NCBI GenBank assembly: GCA_934162255.1
Contig: CAKPIG010000002.1
Location: 62,001 to 126,000 of the forward strand
Source of the DNA: an uncultured Clostridia bacterium
GTDB lineage: Bacteria; Bacillota; Clostridia; TANB77; CAG-508
Direction: 5' to 3'
Length of the DNA: 64,000 nucleotides
Shown here one piece after another: positions 34,589-43,507 of the stretch. The stretch's first letter is position 1. Every line of letters starts with the position of its first letter. Position numbers and translations under genes: made by a program. The notes beneath the pieces were generated by a model. It saw nothing but the letters and a program-made list of their open reading frames with translations, made no database searches and was not told where the DNA came from.

Positions 34589-34810
34589 ATGAGTAAAGAA
34601 AATTTTGAAGAATCAATAAATGAGTTAGAAAAAATAGTAACAGAATTAGAAGATGGAAACTTAAGTTTAGACAAATCTGTAGAAAAATTTGAAGAAGGAA
34701 TGAAAAGAGCAAAGCAATGCAGTAAAATTTTAGAAGAAGCAGAAAAGAAAATAACAATTTTACTTGAAAAAGATGGTAAGATTGAAGAAGAAAACTTTGA
34801 GGCAGAATAA
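34589..34810 (+). CDS. xseB: Exodeoxyribonuclease VII small subunit
   Basis: A 73-residue helical hairpin protein with FEESINELEKIVTELEDGNL and SLDKSVEKFEEGMKRAKQC, the family signature. Several copies coat XseA. GGAAGG precedes the ATG. It lies 16 bases after the membrane protein gene and 11 bases before the DUF212 gene. Confidence 0.94.
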   Translation: MSKENFEESINELEKIVTELEDGNLSLDKSVEKFEEGMKRAKQCSKILEEAEKKITILLEKDGKIEEENFEAE

Positions 34811-34821
34811 GGAGATAGAGA

Positions 34822-35262
34822 ATGAATGACTTTCAAAAGTTTATAACAAACAAGTATATCTATATACCATTTTTAGTATGGCTTTGTGTACAAACTTTTA
34901 AAGTAATATATGAATTAATAACAACAAAAAAATTCAACTTTAAGAGAATAATGGGAGCAGGAGGAATGCCAAGCTCACATTCTGCAGTAGTAACTACACT
35001 TGCGACATTAATAGGAAAATATCAAGGTGTAGATACTCCAATATTTGCGATGGCACTAGTATTTGCGATGATTGTAATGTATGATGCAGCAGGAGTAAGA
35101 AGAGCAGCAGGAAAACAAGCACATTTACTAAATAAAATAATAGAAACACCAGGACTTACAAATGTGCAAGTTCAAGAAAAACTAGTAGAAGTTCTTGGTC
35201 ATACGCCTTTACAAGTAATTATTGGAGCAATAATAGGAATAATTGTAGGAATATTAGCATAA
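34822..35262 (+). CDS. Divergent PAP2-family (DUF212, YuiD-like) membrane protein
   Basis: A 146-residue membrane protein with about four hydrophobic segments and the family motif GAGGMPSSHSAVVTTLAT, then YDAAGVRRAAGKQA and LGHTPLQVIIGAIIGI. It is related to acid phosphatases of the PAP2/haloperoxidase fold, and the SSHS and RRAAG residues could form an active site. Substrate unknown; lipid phosphate turnover is the usual guess. It lies in the xseB-fhs operon. Confidence 0.88.
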   Translation: MNDFQKFITNKYIYIPFLVWLCVQTFKVIYELITTKKFNFKRIMGAGGMPSSHSAVVTTLATLIGKYQGVDTPIFAMALVFAMIVMYDAAGVRRAAGKQAHLLNKIIETPGLTNVQVQEKLVEVLGHTPLQVIIGAIIGIIVGILA

Positions 35263-35275
35263 AGGAGGAAAAATC

Positions 35276-36883
35276 ATGACAGATTTAGAAATAGCCAGAA
35301 ATGTGAAATTAGATGAAATTTCAAAAATTGCAGAAGGATTAAATATAAGCCAAGATGATATAGAACAATACGGAAAATACAAAGCAAAAATTTCAAATAG
35401 TGCATGCGAAAAATTGAAAAATAAAAAAGACGGTAAATTAGTACTTGTTACAGCAATGACACCAACTCCATTAGGTGAAGGAAAAACAACAATATCAATC
35501 TCAATTGCAGATGGATTAAAAAGAATAGGAAAAAAATCAATATTAGCATTAAGAGAACCTTCACTAGGGCCTGTATTTGGAATAAAAGGAGGAGCAACAG
35601 GAGGAGGATATGCACAAATAGCACCAATGGAAGACATCAATTTGCATTTCACAGGTGATATACATGCAATAACAGCTGCAAATAATTTATTATCTGCTAT
35701 GATAGATAATCATATATACCATGGAAATGAACTCCAAATAAAACAAGTTGTATGGAAAAGATGCATGGACTTAAATGATAGACAATTAAGAGTTGTGAAC
35801 ACAGGTCTATCAGGAGAAAAAAACATAAAACCTAGAGAAGATAAATTTGATATAACTGTTGCATCAGAGGTAATGGCAATATTATGTCTAGCAACAGATA
35901 TAAATGATTTAAAAAGAAGATTAGGAAATATATTAATCGGATACAACAAAGATAAACAACCAATATATGCAAAAGATTTAAAAGCAGAAGGTAGTATGAC
36001 AGTACTACTAAAAGACGCATTAAAACCAAACTTAGTGCAAACATTAGAACATACACCAGCAATAGTACATGGAGGTCCATTTGCCAATATTGCACATGGA
36101 TGTAATAGTATAATAGCAACAAAAATGGGATTAAAACTTGCAGACTATTGCATTACAGAAGCAGGTTTTGGAGCAGACTTAGGAGCAGAAAAGTTCTTAA
36201 ATATAAAATGTAGAAAAGCAAATATTACTCCAGATGTAGTAATTATTGTAGCAACAATAAAAGCACTGAAATATCTTGGAATAGATAATTTATATAAACA
36301 TATAGATAATTTAAAAAACAAATTTGGATTAAATGTAATTGTAGCAATAAATAAATTCAGTCAAGATACTGATTCTGAAATAGAAAGCTTACAACAAGAC
36401 TTAAGTAAAAATAAAATAGAATCAAGCATTGTAGAAAGCTGGGCAAAAGGTGGAGAAGGAGCAATTGATATTGCAGAAAAAATAGTGAAAATTGCAGAAA
36501 AGGAAAATAATTTTAAATTTACTTATGAACTTGAAGATAATATACAAGAAAAAATAAAAAAAGTTGCTCAAAACATATATGGAGCAAGTGATGTTGAATT
36601 TGAAGAAAATGCAAAAGAACAAATTGAGAAAATAGAAAAATTAGGATATCAAAATTTACCAATATGTATAGCAAAAACACAATATTCATTTTCAGATGAT
36701 GCCAAAAATTTAGAATGCAAAGAACCATTTAAAATACATGTAAGAGATGTAGAATTAAAATCAGGAGCAGAATTCATTGTAGTAATTACAGGAAAAATAA
36801 TGACAATGCCAGGACTTCCAAAAGTTCCTGCAGCAGAAAAAATTACAATAGACGAAAATGGAGAAATTGAAGGAATATTTTAA
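35276..36883 (+). CDS. fhs: Formate--tetrahydrofolate ligase
   Basis: Fhs makes 10-formyl-THF from formate, THF and ATP, feeding purine synthesis and, in acetogens, the Wood-Ljungdahl pathway. The P-loop is in PTPLGEGKTTISISIADGL (about residue 62). Further hallmarks are LREPSLGPVFGIKGGATGGGY in pieces, DIHAITAANNLLSA, TEAGFGADLGAEKF and a PGLPKVPAAEKI end. At 535 residues it is slightly shorter than the usual ~556. AAAGGAGG precedes the ATG. Confidence 0.97.
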   Translation: MTDLEIARNVKLDEISKIAEGLNISQDDIEQYGKYKAKISNSACEKLKNKKDGKLVLVTAMTPTPLGEGKTTISISIADGLKRIGKKSILALREPSLGPVFGIKGGATGGGYAQIAPMEDINLHFTGDIHAITAANNLLSAMIDNHIYHGNELQIKQVVWKRCMDLNDRQLRVVNTGLSGEKNIKPREDKFDITVASEVMAILCLATDINDLKRRLGNILIGYNKDKQPIYAKDLKAEGSMTVLLKDALKPNLVQTLEHTPAIVHGGPFANIAHGCNSIIATKMGLKLADYCITEAGFGADLGAEKFLNIKCRKANITPDVVIIVATIKALKYLGIDNLYKHIDNLKNKFGLNVIVAINKFSQDTDSEIESLQQDLSKNKIESSIVESWAKGGEGAIDIAEKIVKIAEKENNFKFTYELEDNIQEKIKKVAQNIYGASDVEFEENAKEQIEKIEKLGYQNLPICIAKTQYSFSDDAKNLECKEPFKIHVRDVELKSGAEFIVVITGKIMTMPGLPKVPAAEKITIDENGEIEGIF

Positions 36884-36935
36884 TATGAATAAAAATAAAT
36901 CTGTTTTGAAATAATAACAACAAGGAGGCCAAAAA

Positions 36936-37766
36936 ATGTATAATTTCAGAACAGATTTAGCTTTAGAAAGAAGAGATATCTATCGAGAAATAAATAATTT
37001 AAAAGAAATAGATGGGATAGATACTGAAGAAACTCCAATAAATGAAAACATCAAAGTTTCAAAAGTAAAAGTAACAAATAGTAATGGAGAACAAGCAATA
37101 GGAAAGCCAGTAGGAACATATGTAACAATAGATGTTAAAAATTTAAAAATTGCACAAGATGAAGAAATACAAAAAACATCTGAAACACTTTCAAGTGAAC
37201 TAAAACATATAATAGATGAACATGTAAACAAACAAGAAGAAATATTAATAGTAGGACTTGGAAACATGTATGTAACTCCAGACTCATTAGGTCCAAAAGT
37301 AACAAATGAAATAGATGTTACAAGGCATATAATAAAATATTTGCCACAATATGTAGAAAAAGGAACAAGGTCAGTAAGTGCAGTAGCACCAGGAGTACTG
37401 GGAACAACTGGGATAGAGACTTTAGAAATACTAAAAGGAATTACTGATAATGTAAAACCAAAGTTATTAGTTGTAATAGATGCATTAGCGACAAGAAGTC
37501 TAGAAAGAATAAGTAGTACAATTCAAATTTCAGATACAGGAATTGTTCCGGGAGCAGGAGTAGGAAATAAAAGACAAGAAATAAGTCAAAACACTTTAGG
37601 AGTACCTGTTATTGCAATAGGAATACCAACAGTAGTGGAACTTGCAACAATTGTACCAGCTGAAGAGCTTGGAGACAATAATATGATAGTTACTCCAAAA
37701 GAAATAGATGACCTAATCGAAAAAATGAAAGATATAGTTGCAAGGGGAATTAACTTTGCAGTATAA
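36936..37766 (+). CDS. gpr: Spore germination endopeptidase GPR
   Basis: GPR cleaves small acid-soluble spore proteins at germination. The N-terminal FRTDLALERRD is the auto-cleaved propeptide that imitates the substrate site. The body shows GLGNMYVTPDSLGPKV, VAPGVLGTTGIETLEI, VIDALATRS and GIVPGAGVGNKRQEI, all diagnostic. The length of 276 is a little short of Bacillus GPR. AAGGAGG precedes the ATG. It ends its operon at the terminator at 37774. Confidence 0.95.
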   Translation: MYNFRTDLALERRDIYREINNLKEIDGIDTEETPINENIKVSKVKVTNSNGEQAIGKPVGTYVTIDVKNLKIAQDEEIQKTSETLSSELKHIIDEHVNKQEEILIVGLGNMYVTPDSLGPKVTNEIDVTRHIIKYLPQYVEKGTRSVSAVAPGVLGTTGIETLEILKGITDNVKPKLLVVIDALATRSLERISSTIQISDTGIVPGAGVGNKRQEISQNTLGVPVIAIGIPTVVELATIVPAEELGDNNMIVTPKEIDDLIEKMKDIVARGINFAV

Positions 37767-37773
37767 AGCAAAC

Positions 37774-37803
37774 AAGATACCACAAAAGGTATCTTATTTT
37801 TTC
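37774..37803 (+). terminator. Terminator after gpr
   Basis: AAGATACC, ACAAAA loop, GGTATCTT, then ATTTTTT. The ytxC stop region overlaps it from the other strand. Confidence 0.9.
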
Positions 37804-38645
37804 TCAATATTCAAATTTTTATATAAATTACAAATACTACAATCTGTACAAATAGTGATACGATTTTCAAAAATCAATTTTAAAGTATCTATAAAATCCA
37901 AATTAGATGCTGAAGCAACATGCAAGTAAATTTTAGAAGGTAGTAAGCTTAACAAGGTATTTAAAACATAATCATTATCAGAAAAAGTAATATCAGATAA
38001 GTACTTAGCATTTAAAGAAGATTTATTAATTTCAATAATATCTAAATTTTCATCTAAAAGCAAAATATTGTTACCATAGCAAATAATGTGTATCAAACCA
38101 AATTTTGCACTTTGAGAATTTACATACAAATTAACAAGAGATATAAATTCAAAATATTCTCTTTCAACTATAAACTCATTAACAGACAAATCTACCAAAT
38201 TCTCTAAAAGAGACTTATAGTTAAACAGTCTAAAATTAATAAAACCAGAAAGTACTATAGAATGATGTGTTGAAATATAATCATAAAAAGCATCAAAAAT
38301 TTTCATTTGTCTATTTATAAATGAAAAATCAGGACTAGATAAATTATTATCACAAATTTTCAAGATTTCTGAAAATTCAGAAGAATCAAAATAAAAATAA
38401 TTAGACAATAATATATTCTTTATAATTTTATCTTCAAACTCATCAATAACTAAGTAAGAAAGAATAGTAGCAATCTTACTATAAAAAAGCTCTGTATCAA
38501 TACCTTTATAGTGAATAATTATATTTTTATATAATTTAAATTCATTACAAGAGAAAAAAACATTCAACATATTAAAATTGCAAAACTCATTTTGCAAATA
38601 ATCAATAATATGTTCATTATTTGTTTTTATACATAATGAACTCAT
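37794..38645 (-). CDS. ytxC: YtxC-like sporulation protein
   Basis: A 283-residue protein matching the YtxC family by the C-terminal LPSKIYLHVA and ENRITICTDCSICNLY segments, the central DAFYDYISTHHSIVLSGFINFRL in pieces and FIVEREYFEFISLV. YtxC is conserved in endospore formers and has no defined biochemical role. AAAGGAG on the minus strand precedes the start. It converges on gpr. Confidence 0.85.
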   Translation of the reverse strand: MSSLCIKTNNEHIIDYLQNEFCNFNMLNVFFSCNEFKLYKNIIIHYKGIDTELFYSKIATILSYLVIDEFEDKIIKNILLSNYFYFDSSEFSEILKICDNNLSSPDFSFINRQMKIFDAFYDYISTHHSIVLSGFINFRLFNYKSLLENLVDLSVNEFIVEREYFEFISLVNLYVNSQSAKFGLIHIICYGNNILLLDENLDIIEINKSSLNAKYLSDITFSDNDYVLNTLLSLLPSKIYLHVASASNLDFIDTLKLIFENRITICTDCSICNLYKNLNIEKK

Positions 38646-38738
38646 AAAAAACTCCTTTTAAAATTCTATTTTGAAATAGTATCTACTCAAAATCGAAAAA
38701 TTATACAATATAATATTCAAAATAAAATTAAAGTGTGT

Positions 38739-38772
38739 TTGACCAAAAAATAAAGGTAGCAAACTACCTTTA
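38739..38772 (-). terminator. Terminator of the GH57 gene
   Basis: On the minus strand TAAAGGTAG, TTTG loop, CTACCTTTA, followed by TTTTTTGG. Confidence 0.85.
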
Positions 38773-38774
38773 AA

Positions 38775-40364
38775 TTATAATTTTGTATAAATATGATAAT
38801 CAATATCAGGAAAAACGCAATCCTTTTTCTGAATATCATTTAAAAAGTCTTTATCAATATTATTATTTTTAATTTGATAGTACAATTTAGTAAATCTACC
38901 AATATGATCCTTAATACGTTTTTTTGCATAATCTACCATAGTACCATTTGTAATAATGAAAAGCCAATCACTACTTTGAGCAAGTAGAAGTTCTCTAGCA
39001 GCTTGATTCAAAGCCTTTTTTTGTAATCCCTTTGCATTAGGATAATCAGTTGCGAGTTCAACCATTCTAGAACCAGCTTTATGCAAATGCCTATGTGCAT
39101 AATCATTTGTCTCATTTAGCCAAACACCACTATATCCATTAGCACCCCAGCTAGAACGGCAAGGAGAAGAAACTTGAATATTAGGGTATTTGTCAATATA
39201 TTCTGAAGGAGTAATTAATTCAAAATTACACTCATCATAATAAATCTTTTTAAATAAAATATATAACCAATAAGGACCTTCATACCACCAATGGCCATAA
39301 AGCTCAGCATCATAAGGACATAAAATAATAGGTGGAACATCCATATAATCAGCAACATTATTAATCTGTTCAGTTCTAGAATTTAAGAAATGACCAGCTT
39401 GTCTTTCAGCAGAATCTTTAGCCCATTGAATATTGTAATAATCTTTAAACTCAGTCTTTCCAGTTATTCTATGGTAACGAATACCTGTATGAACACGCAC
39501 ACCATTATGAGCAATATAAGGTTTTATATAATCATAATCAGCCTCATAACCGATATCCCTGTAAAACTCTCTATAATTAAAATCACCAGGGTAACCATCG
39601 ATAGAACTCCAAACCTGTTGAGAAGAAGTCATATCTCTACCAAATGCAACTAATCCTTCAGGAGAAACTATAGGTGCATATGTGCCATAAATAGGTGTAG
39701 GGTTAGCATATAAAATTCCATGAGATTCTACAATAGCATAATCAATACCAAACTCTCTTAAATATTTATCAGCTTCAGGAACATAGCCACATTCAGGAAG
39801 CCAAATACCACGAGGTTTCTTGCCAAAATATTTTTCATATGTTTGAACACCAACCGCAATTTGAGCACGAACAGTTTCTTCTGTGACATAAAGAATTGGA
39901 AAATAGCCATGAGTTGCACCACAAGTTATAATCTCCAAAACACCGATATCTTGAAAATACTTAAATTTTTCAATTAAATTGCATTTACATTCATCTCTAA
40001 AAAATTTAAGATCACTAGTATATCTATCATAATAATAATGAGACAATTCATTAAGTCTAGAATCATATGCAGTTCTTTTAATTTCTTTTTCTGACAATTC
40101 AATTAGTTTTTTTAAATAATTAATATATTTTTTTTGTAACAATTTATTATCTAACATTGAAAGTAGAGGGGGAGTCATAGACATTGTTATTCTAAAATTA
40201 ACACCTTCATCTACTAATTTTTGAAAATTGTGTAATAGTGGAATATATGTTTCTGAAATTGCTTCATATAACCAAGACTCTTCCAAATAATCATCACTTT
40301 CAGGATGATGGATAAATGGCAAATGAGCATGTAATACAAAGCTTACATATCCTTTTTTTTGCAT
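38775..40364 (-). CDS. GH57 glycoside hydrolase, 1,4-alpha-glucan branching enzyme type (DUF1957)
   Basis: A 529-residue GH57 enzyme. The start YVSFVLHAHLPFIHHPES holds the HAHLP metal/substrate motif, followed by ITMSMTPPLLSML, TCGATHGYFPIL, WLPECGYVPEADKYLRE (nucleophile-region Glu) and CPYDAELYGHWWYEGP (Asp motif). The C-terminal domain is DUF1957-like. Such enzymes introduce alpha-1,6 branches into glycogen-like polymers. AAGGAG precedes the ATG. The next gene upstream on the same strand encodes a DUF4912 protein, a partner seen in other Clostridia. Confidence 0.9.
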   Translation of the reverse strand: MQKKGYVSFVLHAHLPFIHHPESDDYLEESWLYEAISETYIPLLHNFQKLVDEGVNFRITMSMTPPLLSMLDNKLLQKKYINYLKKLIELSEKEIKRTAYDSRLNELSHYYYDRYTSDLKFFRDECKCNLIEKFKYFQDIGVLEIITCGATHGYFPILYVTEETVRAQIAVGVQTYEKYFGKKPRGIWLPECGYVPEADKYLREFGIDYAIVESHGILYANPTPIYGTYAPIVSPEGLVAFGRDMTSSQQVWSSIDGYPGDFNYREFYRDIGYEADYDYIKPYIAHNGVRVHTGIRYHRITGKTEFKDYYNIQWAKDSAERQAGHFLNSRTEQINNVADYMDVPPIILCPYDAELYGHWWYEGPYWLYILFKKIYYDECNFELITPSEYIDKYPNIQVSSPCRSSWGANGYSGVWLNETNDYAHRHLHKAGSRMVELATDYPNAKGLQKKALNQAARELLLAQSSDWLFIITNGTMVDYAKKRIKDHIGRFTKLYYQIKNNNIDKDFLNDIQKKDCVFPDIDYHIYTKL

Positions 40365-40436
40365 ATTTAATCTCCTTCATTAAATAAGTCGCAGGGAAAA
40401 CTATTTGATTTTATTTTAGCCCTACGACATATTTTA

Positions 40437-41249
40437 CTAAAATTTTTCTGAAAATTCACCAGAAGATGGGTTTGAAATTCTATCAAAAAATGAAATATCT
40501 TCGTTTTGATAAATTCCAGAATAAAGTTGTTTGAAAAGTTCTTTACTAATATAAGGAATACTAGTTGAACCTTTTAAAGCAGGTAAATGTTTAACAATAT
40601 CATATAATGTAACTGAATGTTCAACATTATTTTTTACATTTCTGAACTTAATTGTATTATTCTCATTTGTATTAAATAATACATGGTCATTAGGTGATTC
40701 TATGTTATTTGAATTTGAAATATAAACATAATCTGGTTCATTATTTTTTTGAACTGAATTAGGTTTTCGTCCAAGTTCGACAGTATAATCACACTTACTA
40801 TCATTTATATGTAAATACCAACTATTTGCAAAATCATTGATAGGAACTTCAAAACTATATCCAAGAGTTTTATTGTGAACAATTAAAACTGGTCTAGTAT
40901 TATTAAAGAAATTTTCTCCATATTCTTGAACATAATTTGCTCTATCTTCATCTGAAATATCCCAATATACAAATAAAGTATTTGGTGTTTGATAAAGAAT
41001 TTTTACAATAGTTTCATTATATCTATAAGGTAAATCATAATATTCTACAATTTCTACAGCAGGCTTAACTTTTTTAGTACTTTTCTTTGCAGTAGTCTTT
41101 TTAGCAGTTGCTTTTTTTGAAGTAGTCTTCTTTGAAGTCGTTTTCTTTTTAGCAGTTGTAGTAGTTTTGGCTTTAGATGTAGACTTTGCCTTTGTAGTAG
41201 TTTTTTTCTTTTCTTTTAAATCTTTTGCTTCTTTTGTTTTTTCTGGCAT
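40437..41249 (-). CDS. DUF4912 protein with histone-H1-like Lys/Ala tail
   Basis: A 270-residue protein. Residues ~5-62 are a Lys/Thr/Ala repeat tract (AKKTTAKKSTKKVKPA) like histone H1 or HU tails. Residues ~70-175 form DUF4912, seen in PYRYNETIVKILYQTPNTLF, YWDISDEDRANYVQE and NDFANSWYLHIND. DUF4912 is thought to have an Ig/CBM-like fold and often lies beside GH57 branching enzymes. A tethering or carbohydrate-binding role is inferred; nucleic-acid binding by the tail is another possibility. AGGAGG precedes the ATG. Confidence 0.82.
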   Translation of the reverse strand: MPEKTKEAKDLKEKKKTTTKAKSTSKAKTTTTAKKKTTSKKTTSKKATAKKTTAKKSTKKVKPAVEIVEYYDLPYRYNETIVKILYQTPNTLFVYWDISDEDRANYVQEYGENFFNNTRPVLIVHNKTLGYSFEVPINDFANSWYLHINDSKCDYTVELGRKPNSVQKNNEPDYVYISNSNNIESPNDHVLFNTNENNTIKFRNVKNNVEHSVTLYDIVKHLPALKGSTSIPYISKELFKQLYSGIYQNEDISFFDRISNPSSGEFSEKF

Positions 41250-41358
41250 TTTTTATCCTCCTATGTGAAAAGACAATATTTCCTATATACTATACTAAAT
41301 TGAAAATAAATTCAAGAGAAAATTGAAAAAATGTGCAAAAAATTTGGTTTGAAATTTA

Positions 41359-41386
41359 TTGACAAAATAAGATAAATAAGTATAAA
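41359..41386 (+). promoter_or_regulatory. Promoter of the pilin-adhesin gene
   Basis: TTGACA, 16-bp spacer, TATAAA, about 50 bases before the ATG at 41439. Confidence 0.65.
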
Positions 41387-41438
41387 ATAAAACAAAATGT
41401 TTTAAAATAAACATATCAAAAGAAGAAAGGATGGGAAA

Positions 41439-43154
41439 ATGAGAAAAAAGCAAAAAAGAACAGAAAGAGGAATAACACTAATAGCTTTAGTCGTAACAAT
41501 AGTAGTGCTATTAATATTAGCAGGAACGACAATTGCAATGCTGACAGGAGATAATGGGATAATAGCAAAGGCAGCAAAAGCAAAAGAAGCAACAGATAAA
41601 GCGGCAAGTGAAGAAGAGTTAGGATTGCAAAGAACATTACAAGAAATAGCAAGTAGAGTACCATCAGTAGAAGGATATAATGATATAAAAAAAGTAAATA
41701 GCCCCAAATTAGCAGAGGGAATGATACCGGTAAAATGGAATACAAACAAAAATGTATGGGTTGTATGTGATGAAAACGATCCAACTTGGTATAACTATGA
41801 CTCAAAAGAATGGGCAAATGTAATGTTGAGAGATGGTAGCAAGTATACACCAGGAAAAGATGTAGAAGAAGGAACAGAAATAGCTGATAAAGACTTAGGA
41901 AGCATGTACGTATGGATACCAAGATATGCGTATACAATAACTAACACAAATAATAAAATAAATGTAACATTTGTAAAAGGAAACACAAATGAAGGAGTAA
42001 ACGGAGAAATATTCACAACAGATGAAAGTGTAGACACAACATCAACAAAATTAATACATCCAGGGTTTAATTTAGGAGGAAGTCCACTAACAGGAATATG
42101 GGTAGCAAAGTTTGAAGCAAGTGGAGTAGATGATAATGGGAATGCAGTAGGAAATGCAAGCGAAAATAGTACAACTCAAATATATGCACCAAATACTAAT
42201 ACAATCGCACAAAGTCTACCAAATAGAATAAGCTGGAGACATATAACAATTGGAGAATGTGAACAAAGAAGCATGGAAGTTGCGACAAAAGATAGTTTTG
42301 GATTGAAAAATGCAAATAGCCACTTAATGAAAAATAGTGAATGGGGAGCAGTAGCATATTTATGTTATAGTGATTATGGAAGTGTACCACAAATAAATGC
42401 AGCAGGAACAATAAAAACGACACCATATTGGTACGCATATGATATGTATGCAGGACAAGGACCAAAAACAAATGATTCAAACAATTATAGTACAACAAAC
42501 GGAATGCTAGCAAGCACAACAGGAAATACAACAGGAGTATATGACATGAATGGTGGAGCATGGGAATATGTGGCAGCATACATAGATAATGGAAATAGTA
42601 ATTTGAATAGTGGTAAAAGTTATTTCGAAAATCAAAAAGTAAAATCAATATATGCAAGCTTATGGGACGAATATGAAGCGAGTGAAGAAGAAAAGAAGAA
42701 TAAAATTAAAATAGATGACCAGACAGAATTAACTCAAAGTGGATTATGGGGAGATTCTACTAATAAATTAGTAGAAATAAAATATCAAAATGCAAGAAAG
42801 AGATTGACACAAGCAGTATTTGATGGAATGGCAAAACATAAAGGAATAGGAGTAAATGAAATGACAACAACATTCTCATATTATACAGCATATCAAAATA
42901 CAAATGGAGATTATGCACGAGGATGGTTTGTAGACCCAGAAGTAGCTGCAGCGGAGAAGACAAAAGAACAATATATATCAGGAGTAGCAAGATCATGGGA
43001 TAATGATTTAATACGTATCGGGCATTCGTCTCGTCCGTTCGTGTACCGTGGTGGCGGTTTCAGTATCGGCGGTGGTGCTGGTGTATTCTATTCAGACGCG
43101 AGCTACGGTTACGGCGATAGCAGCAGAGGGTTCCGTCCAGTCGTTGTGGTGTAG
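41439..43154 (+). CDS. Type IV prepilin-like protein with FGE/C-lectin domain and DGR-type variable C-terminus
   Basis: A 571-residue protein. The N-terminus is a type III prepilin signal: basic RKKQKRTERG, cleavage before ITLIALVVTIVVLLILAG, then a membrane helix. Residues ~75-571 resemble the formylglycine-generating enzyme/C-type-lectin fold (VPSVEGYNDIKKVN, MYVWIPRYAYTI, GVYDMNGGAWEYVA, and a RGFRPVVVV end). The last ~47 codons are compositionally foreign: about 57% G+C and about 14% A on the coding strand by hand count, rich in NNC/NNT codons. This is the pattern of a DGR variable region made from adenine mutagenesis of AAY codons. It is probably a diversified adhesin displayed on the pilus encoded at 46.7-56.6 kb. 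Confidence 0.85.
   Translation: MRKKQKRTERGITLIALVVTIVVLLILAGTTIAMLTGDNGIIAKAAKAKEATDKAASEEELGLQRTLQEIASRVPSVEGYNDIKKVNSPKLAEGMIPVKWNTNKNVWVVCDENDPTWYNYDSKEWANVMLRDGSKYTPGKDVEEGTEIADKDLGSMYVWIPRYAYTITNTNNKINVTFVKGNTNEGVNGEIFTTDESVDTTSTKLIHPGFNLGGSPLTGIWVAKFEASGVDDNGNAVGNASENSTTQIYAPNTNTIAQSLPNRISWRHITIGECEQRSMEVATKDSFGLKNANSHLMKNSEWGAVAYLCYSDYGSVPQINAAGTIKTTPYWYAYDMYAGQGPKTNDSNNYSTTNGMLASTTGNTTGVYDMNGGAWEYVAAYIDNGNSNLNSGKSYFENQKVKSIYASLWDEYEASEEEKKNKIKIDDQTELTQSGLWGDSTNKLVEIKYQNARKRLTQAVFDGMAKHKGIGVNEMTTTFSYYTAYQNTNGDYARGWFVDPEVAAAEKTKEQYISGVARSWDNDLIRIGHSSRPFVYRGGGFSIGGGAGVFYSDASYGYGDSSRGFRPVVVV
43013..43154 (+). other. Candidate DGR variable region (VR)
   Basis: The segment begins at about the CGTATCGGG codons and runs to the TAG. 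Many codons (ATC, TTC, TAC, GGC, GGT, AGC, GAC, TAT, GAT) fit AAC/AAT with the two adenines replaced. The end GGTTCCGTCCAGTC... is the invariant, GC-rich part expected near an initiation-of-homing site. No matching template repeat is visible in this window. Confidence 0.75.
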
Positions 43155-43289
43155 TGCTTTTGGATGCAAGCTTATGTTGATTATAAAAACGAAAAAAGTT
43201 TGTCAAGATTAGTTGTTACACGGAAATTTTTATTTGAATACTTTATTCTGATAATTGATAAATATTCAAATAAAATTCCAAAACACCTA

Positions 43290-43318
43290 TTGACAAAGAT
43301 AAACAAAAATGGTAAAAT
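43290..43318 (+). promoter_or_regulatory. infC-rpmI-rplT promoter
   Basis: TTGACA, 17-bp spacer, TAAAAT. The start site would be near 43325, giving a leader of about 180 nt. Confidence 0.7.
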
Positions 43319-43324
43319 AAATAC

Positions 43325-43507
43325 TGTTACAAGAAGAAGTTATCCACTTCTCACCTTATCTATGAGGAAAAAGGTTAGAAAAAATAAGTTATAATAGTAA
43401 TTATATCTATATTTTTGTGGAATTGGCTTGTAACAAAGGCCAATTTTTTTTGGCAAAGAAAAGATTAAAAATCACTTTTCTAAAAGCAAAAATAACGGAG
43501 GTGTTTT
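43325..43507 (+). promoter_or_regulatory. infC operon leader with attenuator (L20-leader position)
   Basis: The long untranslated leader ends in a terminator-like hairpin, AATTGGC (43421-43427) with GCCAATT (43439-43445) followed by six T. In Firmicutes the infC-rpmI-rplT leader binds L20 and terminates early; position, length and terminator agree. The L20-binding structure itself was not verified. Confidence 0.6.

Larger units (their letters stand above)
43155..43507 (+). other. Intergenic region holding the infC promoter and leader
   Basis: I see no convincing gene. A 76-codon ORF at 43164-43394 lacks a ribosome site and crosses the infC promoter. The region contains the promoter at 43290, a stem AGAAG-TTATCCA-CTTCT near 43334-43350, and an intrinsic-terminator-like stem at 43421. 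Confidence 0.7.

Noticed and set aside
37738..37929. Plus-strand ORF between gpr and ytxC
   Set aside because: Shadow of ytxC on the opposite strand; it crosses the gpr terminator and has no ribosome site.
39390..39653. Plus-strand ORF inside the GH57 gene
   Set aside because: Antisense shadow of a well-supported gene, with no ribosome site or known motif.
43164..43394. 76-codon ORF after the pilin adhesin
   Set aside because: No ribosome site, no recognisable sequence, and it runs through the infC promoter and leader.
43155..43507. DGR reverse transcriptase or template repeat directly downstream of the variable region
   Set aside because: No ORF with reverse-transcriptase motifs and no GC-rich repeat; the sequence is the infC promoter and leader.
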